DNA from: Melastoma dodecandrum
Lineage: Eukaryota; Streptophyta; Magnoliopsida; Myrtales; Melastomataceae
Length of the DNA stretch: 64,000 nucleotides
Direction: 5' to 3'
NCBI GenBank assembly: GCA_029817715.1
Contig: JARUPY010000471.1
Span: forward strand, 682,001 to 746,000
Part shown: positions 13,501-26,821 of the stretch, one piece after another
How positions within the stretch are numbered: the stretch's first letter is position 1
Layout of the letters: each line of letters begins with the position of its first letter
Position numbers and translations under genes: made by a program
Notes under the pieces: generated by a model
Database searches by the model: none
Told to the model about the DNA's origin: nothing
Seen by the model: the letters and a program-made list of their open reading frames with translations, nothing else

Positions 13501-14467
13501 CAACTGTGGTAATCCTTGGTGACTATAGACAATAGAGAAAACAATAACTATCAAGCTGATAATGTGACAAAACACAAACAATAAACTACCAAGAAAATCA
13601 AATGTAGGGGGCTCTTGGGGACAAAAAGAATTTCCAACATTAAATATAACAACACATTTCTTCCAAAGAAACATAATCAAACCAGAGAAAACACAACCCA
13701 GTTAACAGGAATGCTCCAACACGGGTGGGCATCAAGTTCACAACAGATGTAGTTTCTCTTGCTTAAGCAGCAGATTGACAAAAGATTTGGGAAGGAAATT
13801 GCACATGAATGCAAGATATTCCTAGAACATCATAAAAATAAGTAACATGAATAAAGTTCGATGTTAATGCAGCCGTCATCCACCTCATCAAGGTTATCTC
13901 GGACTGATCATTTGGAGAACAAACCAAAATCACGTATGTGGATTGCTAATTGGAGAAGAACGAGCTAAAGAACTCCAACCAACTTCATTTCTTTTAAATA
14001 CGCGAATGACTTGGCTGATCAAGCTATCCAATAACAAGAGGATCTGGAGGCATATTGTGAGGTACTAGTTTCAATCAACACAAGTGCAGAAATCAATGTC
14101 CAAGGAACAAGAATCCAGTAGATGTCTTGATAGAAAAAGGGTCAAGCCGGTGAAATCTAAGTCAACCCATAATTTCCAAAATTGATCCACCGGGGGTCAA
14201 TCAAAAGGGAAGGGATGGACTTTACAACGAACTCAAAAAACAATCCAACAGCCGTAAAACGCGATGGTCACTAGAAGCAGGACAAGGATGGATCAAATAA
14301 AGCCGAAAGGGGGGGGGGGTGGGAGAGAGGGATTGGTACCCGCATTTGGAGCAGAGGGTGGCGAATTGACCAGATCGGAGGGGCCAACCTCGCTTCCACT
14401 CGCCGGGAGTCGACTCCCCCGAGCACGCTGCGTTCATACACTTGCTGCTGCTGCCCCCGACCTCCAT
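7539..14467 (-). CDS. VAL1: VAL1/HSI2-like B3 and CW domain transcriptional repressor
   Basis: Plant VAL proteins bind RY elements and recruit repressive chromatin factors to seed-maturation and flowering genes. Twelve coding exons: 14340..14467, 13328..13409, 12596..12697, 11552..12192, 10897..10993, 10623..10797, 10264..10340, 9769..10194, 9322..9371, 8784..8897, 8637..8704, 7539..8290; 2712 nt, 903 residues, somewhat longer than Arabidopsis VAL1. Order of domains: Cys-rich PHD-like region at about 1-104 ([20 protein letters not shown]); B3 domain at about 322-428 ([35 protein letters not shown]); CW zinc finger at about 594-632 ([26 protein letters not shown]); Cys-rich basic block at about 703-750; EAR-type motif DLNFQP at about 801; acidic tail. 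All junctions are GT-AG and the frame closes exactly. The orthology (VAL1 rather than VAL2) is an inference. Confidence 0.93.
9630..9685. repeat. 28-bp tandem duplication in a VAL intron
   Basis: ATCATACCTAGAAAAAGATG begins two adjacent 28-bp copies that differ by a single base (TTAGCCTT against TTAACCTT). It lies in the intron between the exons at 9769..10194 and 9322..9371. Probably neutral. Confidence 0.8.
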
Positions 14468-14584
14468 CCTCTTTCTTCTCCTCCTCCTCCCTCCAGGTAA
14501 TCAAATAGTAGCCATCATTCTCCACCTCCCCCTCACCTGCCTGCCCAACCAGATATTCCTGCTTTTTCAAGTTTATACTGGGAT

Positions 14585-14616
<32 letters not shown>

Positions 14617-15911
14617 CTTCAAGTCTCCGCCAACTCTTTCACCTTTTCCCTCTTTTCTCTCTCTCTCTCTCTGGCCTGTCTTCGTCCACACTCAACTGAA
14701 CAACAACAACAACAACAATTGTTTTCTTTTTCTCTTGCACGTCCCAACCGAACAGGACAACGCGGAGGAATGTTGTGAGTAAATAAACACCTTTTTTTTT
14801 TTCTTGATTTTTCTTTATTAGTCCACCAACCCACCACTGCACGTCTCGACCAAACCATCTCTTTCTGTGACTTGGGCCATTAATCCCAAAAGGACGTGGG
14901 ACGACATGGTTTGTTTCAGTGCCCGTTCTATCCTCGTCTTATCTTTCTCAGCAGTGCAAGAACAGTACGGACTATACAAACCCACCCACGCACGCCGTCA
15001 CGTCCCGCGTCATAGTTATTTTTTTCCAATAAGTTATAAAAAAACAAATTACGGAATAAGTTTAGGGTAAAACACTCAAAAAACATGGGTTTTGAACCGA
15101 TGGGAAAACATGGCTAGTCACCAAAGAAATTTTAAATTTAGAGAAAATCGTGGAGTGGGGACTTTTATTAAAATTAGGGTAAAGTGGTAATTAACAGGTC
15201 TAATTTTAGTGAAAATCTTTTGAAGTGATATTTATGGTGTTTTAAAAGTCTTATTTTAAAGCAACAACTTTAATTGTGTGGATTTGAAATTTCTTTGTTC
15301 GCGGCTTTGTTCACTTAAAATTTTCTTCATATAGGAGGACCTCAAATAATTTTGGGTTACTTCACAAAATCTTGTAAAGTGTGGATGGTTTTATGGTGTT
15401 AAATAAATTCGTTGACTTAAGGAGTTATAGAAAATTTTTTTAATGACTTACCCAAATTTTAACAATTTCTTAAAAAATAGTTGTTTTAAATAGTGATTTA
15501 AGTTAGTTCGAAGCCTATTATAATTTTTTTTTTCATATATCAACACAAACTCCATTTTTTTTATTTATTTATAGCATGTATACTCCTTAATTCGTAAAGT
15601 ATTTAACAAAATAATTTCTAATAAAATTAGAATTTGAAATATCATTTATTTAAAAAGTAAAATTTATATTGAAATATTAATTCAAGAACATTATTATAAA
15701 AATTTTAAAACACGCTTATTAAGCAAAATATATATTCACAAAACTCCTAATCCAAGGTAGCAACCAGCAGCACAGTCGACGCAGGGGTGGTTCGGGAATT
15801 TCAATTCCCAAAACCGAACCAGAAATTGGGATCGAAAAGAAAAACAAAATCCTCGTCTGAGACAGGGAGAATCGAGTGGGGGTGATCTGGAACTCAAACC
15901 CTAACTCGAGG
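14468..15911. other. VAL/LSM3 divergent promoter region with microsatellites
   Basis: The VAL and LSM3 start codons face away from each other across this 1.4-kb gap. Simple repeats near the VAL end include (GAT)n at about 14586-14615, (CT)n at about 14659-14672 and (CAA)n at about 14701-14717; all would lie in the VAL leader or promoter. From 15060 to 15720 the sequence is very AT-rich with no recognisable genes. Confidence 0.55.
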
Positions 15912-16839
15912 ATGGCCAGTGAGGAAGAGAGCGCGGTGAAGGAGCCTCTTGACCTCATCAGGCTCAGTCTCGACGAGCGCATTTACGTCAAGCTCCGCTC
16001 CGACCGCGAGCTCCGCGGCAAGCTCCATGTATCCTCTTTCTCTCTCTCTCTCTCTCTCCCTCGCTTTTGTTGGCCTGTGGTGGGTTTCAGGGGTTTCTGT
16101 TCTCCTACTTCCTTTCGTGGTAAAAAAAAAAAGGCATGGTTTTTTCTTCAGGAACTAACGTGCCAAATTGGTTGTGTGTTTGGTTAGGCTTAGGATGGAT
16201 GATCCCTGCTATACTTAAATTGAATCGAGTTGCTTTTGTGCTGGAACAAGTGTGTTGGGATGTTATTCAAGTCCATTGTCCATGTCCCTTTTGGCTCATA
16301 ATGTAGTGTCAATCCTCTCTGGTGTTTAATACAGTGGGTTCATATGCAGGCATATGATCAGCATCTAAATATGATTCTCGGTGATGTTGAGGAAGTCGTG
16401 ACAACGGTAGAAATTGATGACGAAACTTACGAGGAGATTGTTCGGGTACGTTTAATATTCTTTATTATTTTATTTTGGATTGTTGTCGGTGTTGTTTGCC
16501 CGAGAAACTGTTGCTCTGTGTTATAGGATTGGAAACAATTTTTTTTGCTTCATTTCCTGCAAGTTTGTGAGAACTGTATATAATGGGGATGGACTCTTTC
16601 TTGCTTTCTTGTGTTCCTTTCTGATGGTTAAAGCCACGCCCTGGGTTTGGACTTTCATTGGTGCTGATACTATGCCTGTTGGGACGAAAAATTTCTGTAA
16701 TTGCAATATCTGGTTGTACTCTCTTATGCCCATTTTCCTACTCTTTTCACTGTTTCAGACCTCGAAACGGACAGTTCCTTACCTCTTTGTGAGAGGAGAT
16801 GGCGTGATTTTGGTATCCCCGCCTCTGAGGACAGCTTGA
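15912..16839 (+). CDS. LSM3: U6 snRNA-associated Sm-like protein LSm3
   Basis: Subunit of the LSm2-8 (nuclear, U6 snRNP) and LSm1-7 (cytoplasmic mRNA decay) rings. Exons 15912..16028, 16350..16445 and 16759..16839 give 97 residues, the usual size. The Sm1 motif is in exons 1-2 ([21 protein letters not shown], then [15 protein letters not shown]) and the Sm2 motif is in exon 3 ([17 protein letters not shown]). All junctions are phase 0 with GT-AG borders. Intron 1 begins with a (CT)n tract at about 16038-16058. Start is the first ATG before the conserved acidic N-terminus. No defects seen. Confidence 0.95.
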
Positions 16840-18075
16840 TGAAAATGTTGACTATTCACTCAATGGAAGAATGACCTGTTGAGGCCACACCTCTGGCTTC
16901 AGCGCCTCTTTTGCTGTTTTAGGCTAATTACATTGGTGTGGAAATTGATATGGCATCGCCATTCGTTAGCTACAAGGGATGTTAAAATTAGAGAAAATGC
17001 ATATTATGTGGTTTAGCTGCTATTGAATCATTATTATGTGTTCGGCTGCTATATATTTGAAAGATTATCTCGATTTCATCTGACTTTTCGGTCTTCTCTT
17101 GGGTGCTTATCTTGCTGGTATTATTTTTTCTCCCTGGTAGACAAAATTGTTTCAGGGAAGTTTGTTATTGAAAGAAATGCATAGATGCAAGTTCTATTCT
17201 GCTGATGTGGTGGAGTGCTGCCTGAGTTGGACCACTTGTTGTTCTAGTTATGTTTATATATACTATCTATTTTTTATGTTGATCGGATCCTTTCAAATGA
17301 GTTGGTGGATCTCCTTCGATTATATTTGGATTTTGAGTGGGAATGCTCTTGTATGATTTACCCCAAAGTTTCACTGAATAAGGGAACAAAGAACGAAAAT
17401 GAAAAGGAAGAAAATACGGGAAAAGGGACAGAGAAGATGAGGGTAAACAGGAGAGGGATAAATGACCTCAGCTATTGTTTCATATGGTTGCTAGACCTCC
17501 ACAAATCTCTTCTTCCGATGGAATGATGAAGATCGGATCATGGCTGCGCTGGGTCAATCAAATGGATGATATAAAATCAGGTTTCAAACCCCGATTTTAG
17601 TGAACTTCGATAAAAATAGGTTAAAAGGAGGGATTGGATTAAAGTCGGGGTTTCAAACCCGATTTTGATAAACACAAAAAAACTCTCCCATTTTGAAGAA
17701 ATTTTACTAAATCTACTAAAGTCGGGTTTGAAATCCCTCCCATACGTCACATGTATAATGTCGCCCCTTTAAAATTTTATCCTTGCATTAAAAAATGTTC
17801 GTGAGTCTGATTTTAGTATATTATTTATCTAATTTTGAAATCATGTCTTTTTTGTGAAATGTTTTACCGAAACAGTTGCAAACCAGACGCTTTAAACTCT
17901 TTGAAATGATTAAAAAAAAAAACAGATTTTCTAATGTATGAGCGAGGTCATTTTATATGAGACGGTAATATGTCCACAAAAGTGTACTTTGGAACTTTTT
18001 TTGACCCTTTTGTGATTCGGATTCATAACTGAACAACAATCTGTGTTTTGCCTATACCACAACCACCACCTAACT
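16840..18075. other. Convergent LSM3/FBPase intergenic region
   Basis: LSM3 and FBPase converge here, so both 3' UTRs fall in this interval. At about 17575-17735 three related segments built on AAAGTCGGGTTTCAAACCCGATTTT words occur, two in direct and one in inverted orientation, suggesting a small transposon or diverged repeat. No coding exon recognised. Confidence 0.45.
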
Positions 18076-20819
18076 TTATTCCTTCTTCTCTTCCGCCGCA
18101 TAAAGTGCCTTGATCTCTTCGACATCATCATAGCTGCCAAGGAATATTGGAGACCTGTCGTGTATCTTCTTCGGGATTATATCAAGAGCCTGCACCAAGG
18201 GATCCTTTATGTGTCAGTACACGGAAAACTACAGAGAATCTCTTGTCTAACTAATGACCACATCTTCATACCCGCTGCTTTCCAGTGAAGGCCTGTCCTC
18301 CGGCTTGTTCCATCAAGAATGACATCGGGAACACCTCATAGAGCACACTGGTTATAATCAATCAGGAAGTATCATAAGTTAAGATTTTGGAGCAACAACT
18401 ACGAATTGGAACAGGGGAAAACACTTACCGCAATTTGCCATTGGGGCTCTTCTTGTCGGCTGGGTATAAAAATACGCCTCCATACAGTAGCGTGCGATGG
18501 ACATCAGCAACCATGCTGTCAATTACATGAGAAATGCGACATGAAATTTAGTTAGTAACTACAAGTCGTTAATAGGTACTAAACGTAAGATACTGGGAAA
18601 AACATTCCTCTCGGCATGATTGATCCTCCGAGTCACATTCTCCCATACAACAAATCATTTCACTTAATTGCATATTTTGACCAAGAACCATGTTACAATT
18701 GGAAAATGCCTTAATAGTCTAGTAACTCGAGACAGAAGAATCAGATCGCAAAAAAGTAGCGTCACCCAGAAAGTGTTCCACAAAACACATTTTCCATGGG
18801 AATACATCTCTCTAGGAACAAGTACAGACCACCACAAAAGAAGAGAGCCCTCACGTCCTTGCAAAAATGAGTCAGACATAAAGATCGGCAATGAAGCAAA
18901 TTTGGATTTATAGTTAATACTGCGACACATAGTAAAATTCAAGATATTTCACTTAAGCTGCCACAGATTGGAAGAAGCTCCGTCAAAGCAACAACGCGAG
19001 AATTATTCGAATTCGACCACAAAGGATCCGAGTACCTTCCAATGTATCTGAGAGACTTTGGCGATGATCCATCATCTGGAAACTTGCATTTCTGTACATA
19101 TCTGTGCTCACAATGTAGAACCAGAACAGTCAATAGCCAAACAGAGAAGTTTTCCAGGAGGAGACTGTATCTGACATAGCACAGGAAGTTACTTTGAGGT
19201 AGGACCATCCCAATTTTTGGCATTCCCTTCATTTACGGAGTAGATCTTTCCTTTCTTAGGGATCTACAGAACAATTTCAACAAACAAGAAATCAAAACAA
19301 GGAAAAAACAGTATACGGAGTAGTTCATTAATCATGCAGTATATAGTCAGAATGCATTAGCCAGTGGTCAAGGCCACTGAAGCATATATTGTAAGATTTT
19401 ACTTCGATCGGTCACTATGCACAAAAGCCAGAAATTTTCCAAATAATCATACCTTGATATCTGCATGAGTTAGAATAAATTCCCCCAAGGATGGATCCAG
19501 TGTAAACCCATTGACGCCAGAACCAGTGCTTAGCACAAGCTGCATGTTCACAAATGCATCCCATATGAAATGGAAAACAATTTTTCTCAACTGCTAGAAC
19601 GATTATAAACTGTGGCCATTCAAGAACTAAACAGTTGAGATGCAATATGTAATTTGTGCTTGTTTTAAGTCGCAACATACTAGATATTAGAATTGTGCGG
19701 CCTCACGTAAAATTTAAAAGCTAGGCCAACAAAGAACGAGAATAACATGCCACGGGTGGAGAGAAAATTTTGAGTACCATACCGTGCAGGAGCTTCCATA
19801 CATGCAATAGCCAGCGGCCAGCATGTCTCGGCCAGGTTGAAGTACATCCTCCACGGTTGGCTCTTTGCCATCTTTTATAACGTAAATCCCAAATATCTAC
19901 AATGTTAGAACAGCATTAACTACCGGCGCTCAAGAAGGTCGAGCTACGAAGGATTGCTTTTACTTCAACAGACAGCCTCAAGCAGCTGGGTAATGAGGAA
20001 TATCAGAGATAGACACTGAAAATAAAGGAAATAGGGCAGGAAGAAGGCTTACAGTTCCAATGGAAACGCCACAGTCGATGTTAGATGAACCATCAAGGGG
20101 ATCAAACACAACGCAGTACCTGAGGACAAGTCATGGGGTATGAGTCAGTTAAAGGGGTTTGTTTGTCAGGACATGAAGAGCACCACTACTACTCACTTGC
20201 CACGCAATGAAGGCTCCACAAAAGTGGCCTCCTCATCCTCTTCCGACACAAGAATGCACTGAGTGAGAGAAGCCAAAGAAAGAAAATGAGAAATCCGACG
20301 AGAACAACGACCCCACGGCTAGGAACGAGAGGTCGGTCCCGGAAATAACGCGGAGGGCGACTCACAGTGCGGCCGCTGCTGACCAAGGCCTTGACGAAGA
20401 CCTCATTGGAGAGCACATCCAACTTCTTCTGCTCTTCGCCCTGCAAGGGAGACAAAAACAAGGATTTAAAACAACCAGTGAACCCTGAAGATGGCAATCG
20501 CAGGCAGGAGGACACCCAGTGGTATGACCTGGACATTGGTCTCTCCAGCGAGACCGATGAGCTTGGCGAGTCCCGCCTGTAAGAACGAAGGAGGGAGGGG
20601 GATCAACCACAACCAATATCAAAAGAAAGAAGGGGAAGGGGGGGGGGGATGGATGGGGACCTTGTTGACGGAGGAGCAGACGAACTTGCAGCCGAGGACA
20701 ATGTGATTAAGGAGGATGGTGAAGTCGCCCCTGGACTCGGGGTGCTTGGTCTGCTCGTTGAGGACGTACCTGGTGATGGTCATGAGGTCAGTCCTCGCGG
20801 CATCCCCGGCGTGGTCCAT
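18076..20819 (-). CDS. CYFBP: Fructose-1,6-bisphosphatase, cytosolic
   Basis: Hydrolyses fructose-1,6-bisphosphate in the cytosolic sucrose-synthesis pathway. Twelve exons: 20661..20819, 20529..20576, 20366..20440, 20197..20258, 20053..20119, 19783..19896, 19453..19539, 19193..19263, 19036..19101, 18429..18515, 18272..18347, 18076..18189; 1026 nt, 341 residues, the standard cytosolic length. Landmarks: [22 protein letters not shown], the metal-binding [28 protein letters not shown] and the sugar-phosphate site region [14 protein letters not shown]. There is no transit peptide and no redox-regulatory insertion of the plastid enzyme, which supports the cytosolic form. Frame closes exactly; all junctions GT-AG. 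Confidence 0.96.
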
Positions 20820-23817
20820 CTTCTGCTTCTCTGATGGGGTTTGAGCGGAGGAGAGAGTCAGTCAGTTATGGAGGACGGAGGAGGAGGAGGAGATTGGGGA
20901 TAGGGATGGGGATGGGGATGGGATCATGTAATGGAAGGGTGAGGTGGGGGGGGGGGGAGGGGAATTATCCTGTCGTCGCCGGTTTCCGGTGGACACGTGG
21001 CGTGATTCTAGGAGGAAGGAATGGGGAAGGGAGACCATCGTCCCCTCTGGTTTCGGATGAGACCGGTTTTGTCTTCCCGAGGAAGGAGACAACCCCACGC
21101 TGACCACCCTCCTTTTCTTACATTTTTCCTAATTAAATCTTTCATATTAAAAAACCAACGGCTCGAATTTAAAAAAAATATATTTTTAAATATATGTACG
21201 AAACAGCGATAATTAAGGGAAATTGATAATTCAAACTACGATTATGCTAGTTAATTGAATGTTGCGTAAAATTATAATTAAAAGGGGTAAATCAGAAATT
21301 TCCTAATCACAGCAGAAGAAAAGGTTCAAATTATGATATTTAATGATGGTTGACTATTGAAGGCGTGAGGTGATGAAAAAGGAGCGAGCGACTCCCACGG
21401 CTAGCGGTGTCATGGCTAACCTTCTCTTATGGGCAACTGTTTGTTTTAATTCTATTCCATCTAGAGAAGAGAATCCAGGGAAAAGGGGGGAGCATATGGA
21501 AAAATTGGATCCCAATCTCCAGATTCCACTGGTATTGCTCCCGCCGGGCAAGTCATTGTTAACAAAAGACAATCGCCCGCCCAAGAGACTAAGGGACTCA
21601 CCTCGTTAAATCCTCCTGCTTGTCTCTCGCCCGGCCCACACCGCTCGACTCCGATCTGAGAGATATTGCTGGAAATCGGGGAAGAAAGTGAAGGAGGGAG
21701 GAATGGATTGGAGTCCTCCTGCTCTTGTTTATGTGGTTTATATATATATAGGTTGACAGGAACCACACCTACAACCATAACGCAACAAATAAAAAAAAGT
21801 CTTTTTTTATCTCCTCCACGTTTTGCCTAGTCATCGTACTTTTCCTCTATGTTTATCATCGTTTCCTTTTTCTTTCTTTTTCTGGCAGGCCCAAAACCAT
21901 CAATTCTTTCTTGTTGCAAACAGAAAAGGTTAAAAACAAAAATCCCTTATTTTCCCATCCATTTTACAAGTAGCTCAAACAATATTTCATTCTATTTTCT
22001 CTCCTTAAAAGGAACAGTCCTCATCACACCCTTAAATTATAACAAATTAAAAAAATTTCATCTTAGTGTGATGGATGGATTCATAACACTATTTACATGG
22101 GTAAAATTTTTAGGCACTCGAGATTTTGTGGTCGAGAGTTTAATTGGAAAGAGTATTGGCTCAAATCGAGAAGGAATTATTTTATTTTATTTTATCGAAA
22201 CCATTTGAGAAAAAAAAAATAATGTCTGATCTGATGGGAGGAAGATTGGATGCAAACAAACAAACTAATTAAAAAATATTTTCTCCAAAACCCCATTTTC
22301 AAGCCCTCGTCATAATACACGGCCGTTCTTCGCCTAGCCTTTTGCAGTTCTGACAGTTTTCTACGAAGAAGACCTGATGGTTTGCAAGAGAAGTAGAAAA
22401 AGTTGGTTGATTGATACTTCCATGAATTTGACCGATCAATCAAGAAAATTCTGATTGTTCATTGAAAAAACAAAGCGATGAACGTGGGTGGGAAAGAAAG
22501 AAAGAAATCTTCTCGAACGTTGAAAGAGTTTGCAATACAAATGGTGCAAAACTCAATAATTATAACCACTCTGTTATTCAGTGATCAAACGTGGGATGCA
22601 ATTTTCTTGCACTTTTTTAAAATTTCTCCAAGCAAATTGTTTCATCTCACTCATTTTTTTTCCTGTCCCTTTGCTTGCATTCCCTGAAAGATCTTAGGTC
22701 TTCTGCATGGTATTTTCTTCGCAAGCATGCTATTACGATCATGGTTGTCGGGAAATGTGGGATCGGGATTGGACTTTCGAGCTTGGATCGCTAAGATCAA
22801 GTCTAATTAGTTAGAATCGTAAACGGTGGGATTCTGACAACTCCGTTTATGATACAACTATTCTTCTAATGTGCTCCAGATTGTTGGCAGCAGCCCTAAG
22901 GAGCAGCAGAAGATGTTTGGCAGCAGGCACTTTTAACTTGGATGATGAGCTTGTGAGTCATATCTCAAGGAAGTAAATTGATATACTCGAATCAAGTTAT
23001 AGGGTAAGCCTTTTGTTTTCCTACTTCATTACTGCAGGCGGACAGTGGCCGTGAAATGGGGTCGAAAGATATATAAGTCCCGAGGGAATTGGCATGATGG
23101 GAAGTCCTCTTTCGATGTCTCTGTTTCATTACTCATTTTTGTTTTTGGCTCCTTGAAATCTGTCATCGCCATGCCATGGATGGGTGATAGCAGCTCTCCT
23201 GAACCAAATGAAGAGGGAATTGGCATGAATGATGGTTCTTTATGTTGATGCTGCTTTCCTTCTTCTCTTATCAGAGTCTTTTTAGTGGCTTAGGAACAGG
23301 AGATGAGGAAAACAAGAGGAGACAGCAAGTGAAAGAAAGGAGAAAGGACGGATGTTAGTGTTTTCCATTTTACCCCGAAAAGCAAGTCAGGGGGATGCAT
23401 TATTTGTGAGTTTGAATTTGGTGGCGTGTCAACAGGGGAATGGGGTTAGATTGTCAAATTAATCAAGCCGACAGATCCACTTCATAATAAATTATGCGCT
23501 CATGTTTAATTGCTGTATTTTAAGTTTAGTAGTTGAAGAGAAGTTGTTTCCTTTTTTTTGGGGGGGTGGGGAAAATTTGAAGTTTTGTATCTCCATTCCT
23601 TAGTTTAGAAAAATGGTCCGGGTAAAAGTTTGAAAATACATAAAATATTGCTACTAATTTTTAATAACTTAATTTAAGAAAGAATTACCCTTATATTGCT
23701 AATAAACTCGGGAATAATAATGAGTGGTTGACTGACCATTTTACCAACACACGGACGGACAACAACAGTCAAAATCACTCCCTCTCCCCCCTTAATCCTT
23801 TACATTCAATTCATTCA
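20820..23817. other. Divergent FBPase/bZIP intergenic region
   Basis: Holds the FBPase promoter (G-rich run at about 20945-20960) on the left and the bZIP promoter on the right. An A/T-rich stretch lies at 21780-22300. A 16-bp word GAGGGAATTGGCATGA occurs twice, near 23082 and 23212. Short frames at 21354-21609 and 22192-22443 have no recognisable motif. I see no convincing gene. Confidence 0.4.
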
Positions 23818-26800
23818 ATGGACCAACCACCTCTCCCTCCGCCGCAGTTCCCCGTCGACGACCACAACAGCAGCGGTAGCGGGAGCCACCGTCCTCACAT
23901 GTTGATGATGATCGAACAGATGCCTGACGCCCCTCAGCGCCACCCTTTCCACCACCGCAGGTCACACTCCGACACCTCCTTCCGCTTCGACGACCTCCTC
24001 CTCTTCGATCCCTCCGACCTCGACCTCTCCTCCCTCGACCTCCTCCCCCCTCCCCCTCCCCATCCCTCCTCCTCCGCCTCCATGTCCATCGACGACCCTG
24101 CCCCCGCTGCTTCTGCTTCTGCCGCTACTCCTACTCCTTCTCCTCCTGGACATTTCAGGAGCTTGTCTGTTGACTCGGACTTCTTAGACAGCCTAGGGTT
24201 GGGGATGGAAGGGAGTGTCGGCGGCATTGGGAGCGAGAGCGGGAGGAAGGGGCACCGTCACAGTGCTTCCATGGATGGATCGGACTTTGAGGGTGATGGG
24301 ATCAAGAAGGCTATGGGCGCTGATAGGCTGGCTGAGCTCGCCCTCATCGATCCCAAGAGGGCCAAAAGGTTTGCCCTCCACTTTTTTGTCCTTTGCTAAG
24401 GTTTGGGATTTGTGTGCCTGTATTCTGTCAGTGTTCCATAGTTGTGGTATATAAGGAGGAAGGCTCTCTACTCAGGCTAATTTTTTGGGCGTTGATGGCG
24501 AGAGGTCTGGTCAGTCGGAGAGGTTGGTAATGACGGGCGAAAGGGGTGCTGAGGCTAGGTTAAGCTAATGCGCAGTCTGCCCGTGGACGTCAGGTTTGGA
24601 AGCGTTGTGGATTAATTTATGGAAAAAGTACATCGGATGGAACGACACATCCAATGTGTAACATAAGGAGGAAGGCCACCTTACCTTAGGCTAAATTTTG
24701 GGGTGGTGATCTCCGGAAACCTTGTATCGGCTCCATCTCTGATCAGCAGTTGATTAATTCATGGAGCAGAGACCCGTGACGTGCTGCTGTTCTATTGTTT
24801 TTCATTTACCAACCTGTGGTTTTTTATTTTCTTTTCCTTTTTTGATTGTCAGGATCCTTGCTAATCGACAATCCGCGGCACGATCCAAGGAAAGGAAGAT
24901 AAGGTATACCAGTGAGCTGGAGAAGAAGGTGCAGACGCTTCAGACAGAAGCAACTACCCTCTCTGCCCAAGTCACCTTGTTCCAGGTACCAATACATCGT
25001 TCCTTTCCCTGTTATAATCTAATTCAAACCATGCCATGTTCTTCCCCCTCCTACATGTACTCACTTTATGGATGGCCTATTTTAAATGCAATCATCTGCC
25101 GTTGGGTTTTTATTTTTGAGTCAACAAAAAAGGTTATGGCTAAATACATAGAGGTCATGCCTACAGATTCATTGGATCGATTTCTTTTGATATTCTCTTA
25201 TGAATGAAGTTTGACACCTACAGTAGGCCTCAGATTTTTCTGTTTGCACCTTACTGTTATTTACCATTCTTTAAGGTCATCATTGTCATGCAGGACTAAG
25301 GAAAATTTTAGCTTAATGAACTGGGGTTATAGATGTACCTGGGAATGGGAAGTTGCTCATTGCATTTTGTTGTTGAAATGTTAACTTTCTGGATGTGTCA
25401 TTTCATGACCTGCGAACCTGTGAGAGTGTCTTGTTAAGGACTTTCATCTGTTGGTTTGTCTTGAATAACTTCCTGGAGATATGTTGCAATTCAGCAATGT
25501 GTGGATAGCCAGTTTGTCAATCATTATATCTGAATATGTTAAGAGGAACATAAGCATATTGAACTGGAATGCTTGTGGCTTGTATGGTAATGGAATTACG
25601 AAACATTTACCCGGTGATTCTTAACCTAGTGCCTGAGTACCATGCCTTTCTTGACTTGACCGAGACAAAGTTAAGGTCTTTGTCAAGTAGCTTAGAAATT
25701 TCGTGAGATATTGCAGATGGAATTTCCAAGGATTTCGATTAATTCACCGAAAAATTTGTCTTTTATGGCCCAGACACTTGCTGTTATTGTGCTAAGGTTA
25801 AGGATTAAGCAGAGATGGAAATAATCCACAATTACACGAGGAATGAAGCACTCGGTTTGAGTTTGAGATAAAACAGAAAAGAAGCTGTTGTGGAAAAATA
25901 CATTTGAACCTGAAAGGCTTCAATTATTACTCTTGTTGAACAAGTCCAAATGCTCCTATCATGTCCTTCTGCGAGCAGTAAATAGTGTCCTTTAGAACAA
26001 TCGAGACGGCTCCACCTAACAACATCATGGACCTTTTCCTATCCTATTATTTGTTAATTATAGCAAACGCTGCAGCACACGTGTTATACACTATATGAAT
26101 AAAAAAACTGTACTGGAGAAGTGGCCACTCATTCTTCTGGTAAAGGTCTTGGACTATGGAGCATGGCACTCTGGTTGTAGTTGACCATGCCTTTGACAGT
26201 ATCACCAAAGAATGTTGTTTCTGCTCTCTGTCATCCTTTCTAACATATGATGTGCCAATACGGTTGGTCGCCATATTACTCTTTCAGTCATCATTTTTTT
26301 GTGAGAGCATTGTGGCTTCATGTTTATATTTTGGGCTCGAGAGTAAATGTAATTTCTGGAAAATTCACTGTAATGCAGAGAGACACGACTGGGTTAACTG
26401 CTGAAAACAAAGAACTGAAACTGCGATTACAGGCCTTGGAGCAGCAAGCTCAACTTCGAGATGGTATAGCAGTTCCCCTTTTGCATTACTCATCTGGGTT
26501 CAATCTTCTAACATCCATTTATGTAAACTGTTCTGCTCAATTTAATTTGAGGATAACGTGCCGGTGGCAGCTCTTAACGAAGCATTGCGGGAAGAAGTCC
26601 AACGACTGAAGATAGCTGCGGGCCAAATCCCAGCTGGGAACGGGAATGCTTTTTGCCGGGCAATACCACGTTATCCCAGCCACCAGCAGCAGCCTCAGGC
26701 TAACTCTCAATCCCAATTTGGTAATAATACGCAGGCGGCGCAATTGCAGCAGTCTTCTACCACAGGTGCGCAGACAATGAATGGACAACCTCGACCAAGC

Positions 26801-26821
26801 TTCCCTGGATTTCAACCCTAG
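23818..26821 (+). CDS. Group I bZIP transcription factor (VIP1/bZIP18-like)
   Basis: Nuclear DNA-binding factor of the plant bZIP group I. Exons 23818..24368, 24853..24985, 26379..26463 and 26571..26821; 1020 nt, 339 residues. The N-terminal half is Pro/Ser-rich with HRRSHS and HFRSLS sites of the HxRxxS type that in this family bind 14-3-3 proteins after phosphorylation. The basic region [18 protein letters not shown] at about 183-200 has Lys at the position where most bZIPs have Arg, a group I hallmark. The leucine zipper runs from [14 protein letters not shown] across three exons to [11 protein letters not shown]. The C-terminus is Gln-rich. The last intron could use another upstream AG, but only the AG at 26570 keeps the zipper in frame. 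Confidence 0.93.

Noticed and set aside
14584..14778. Open frame starting with a run of Met
   Set aside because: It only translates the (GAT)n microsatellite in the VAL leader region.
20649..20834. Plus-strand frame opposite FBPase exon 1
   Set aside because: Antisense of a clearly conserved coding exon.
22192..22443. Minus-strand frame containing LLRRKLSELQKARRR
   Set aside because: Looks slightly protein-like but I could not tie it to a family, a start codon or neighbouring exons.
23082..23232. Possible microRNA precursor around a repeated GGAATTGGCATGA word
   Set aside because: The repeat is direct, not inverted, and no known plant miRNA sequence was recognised.
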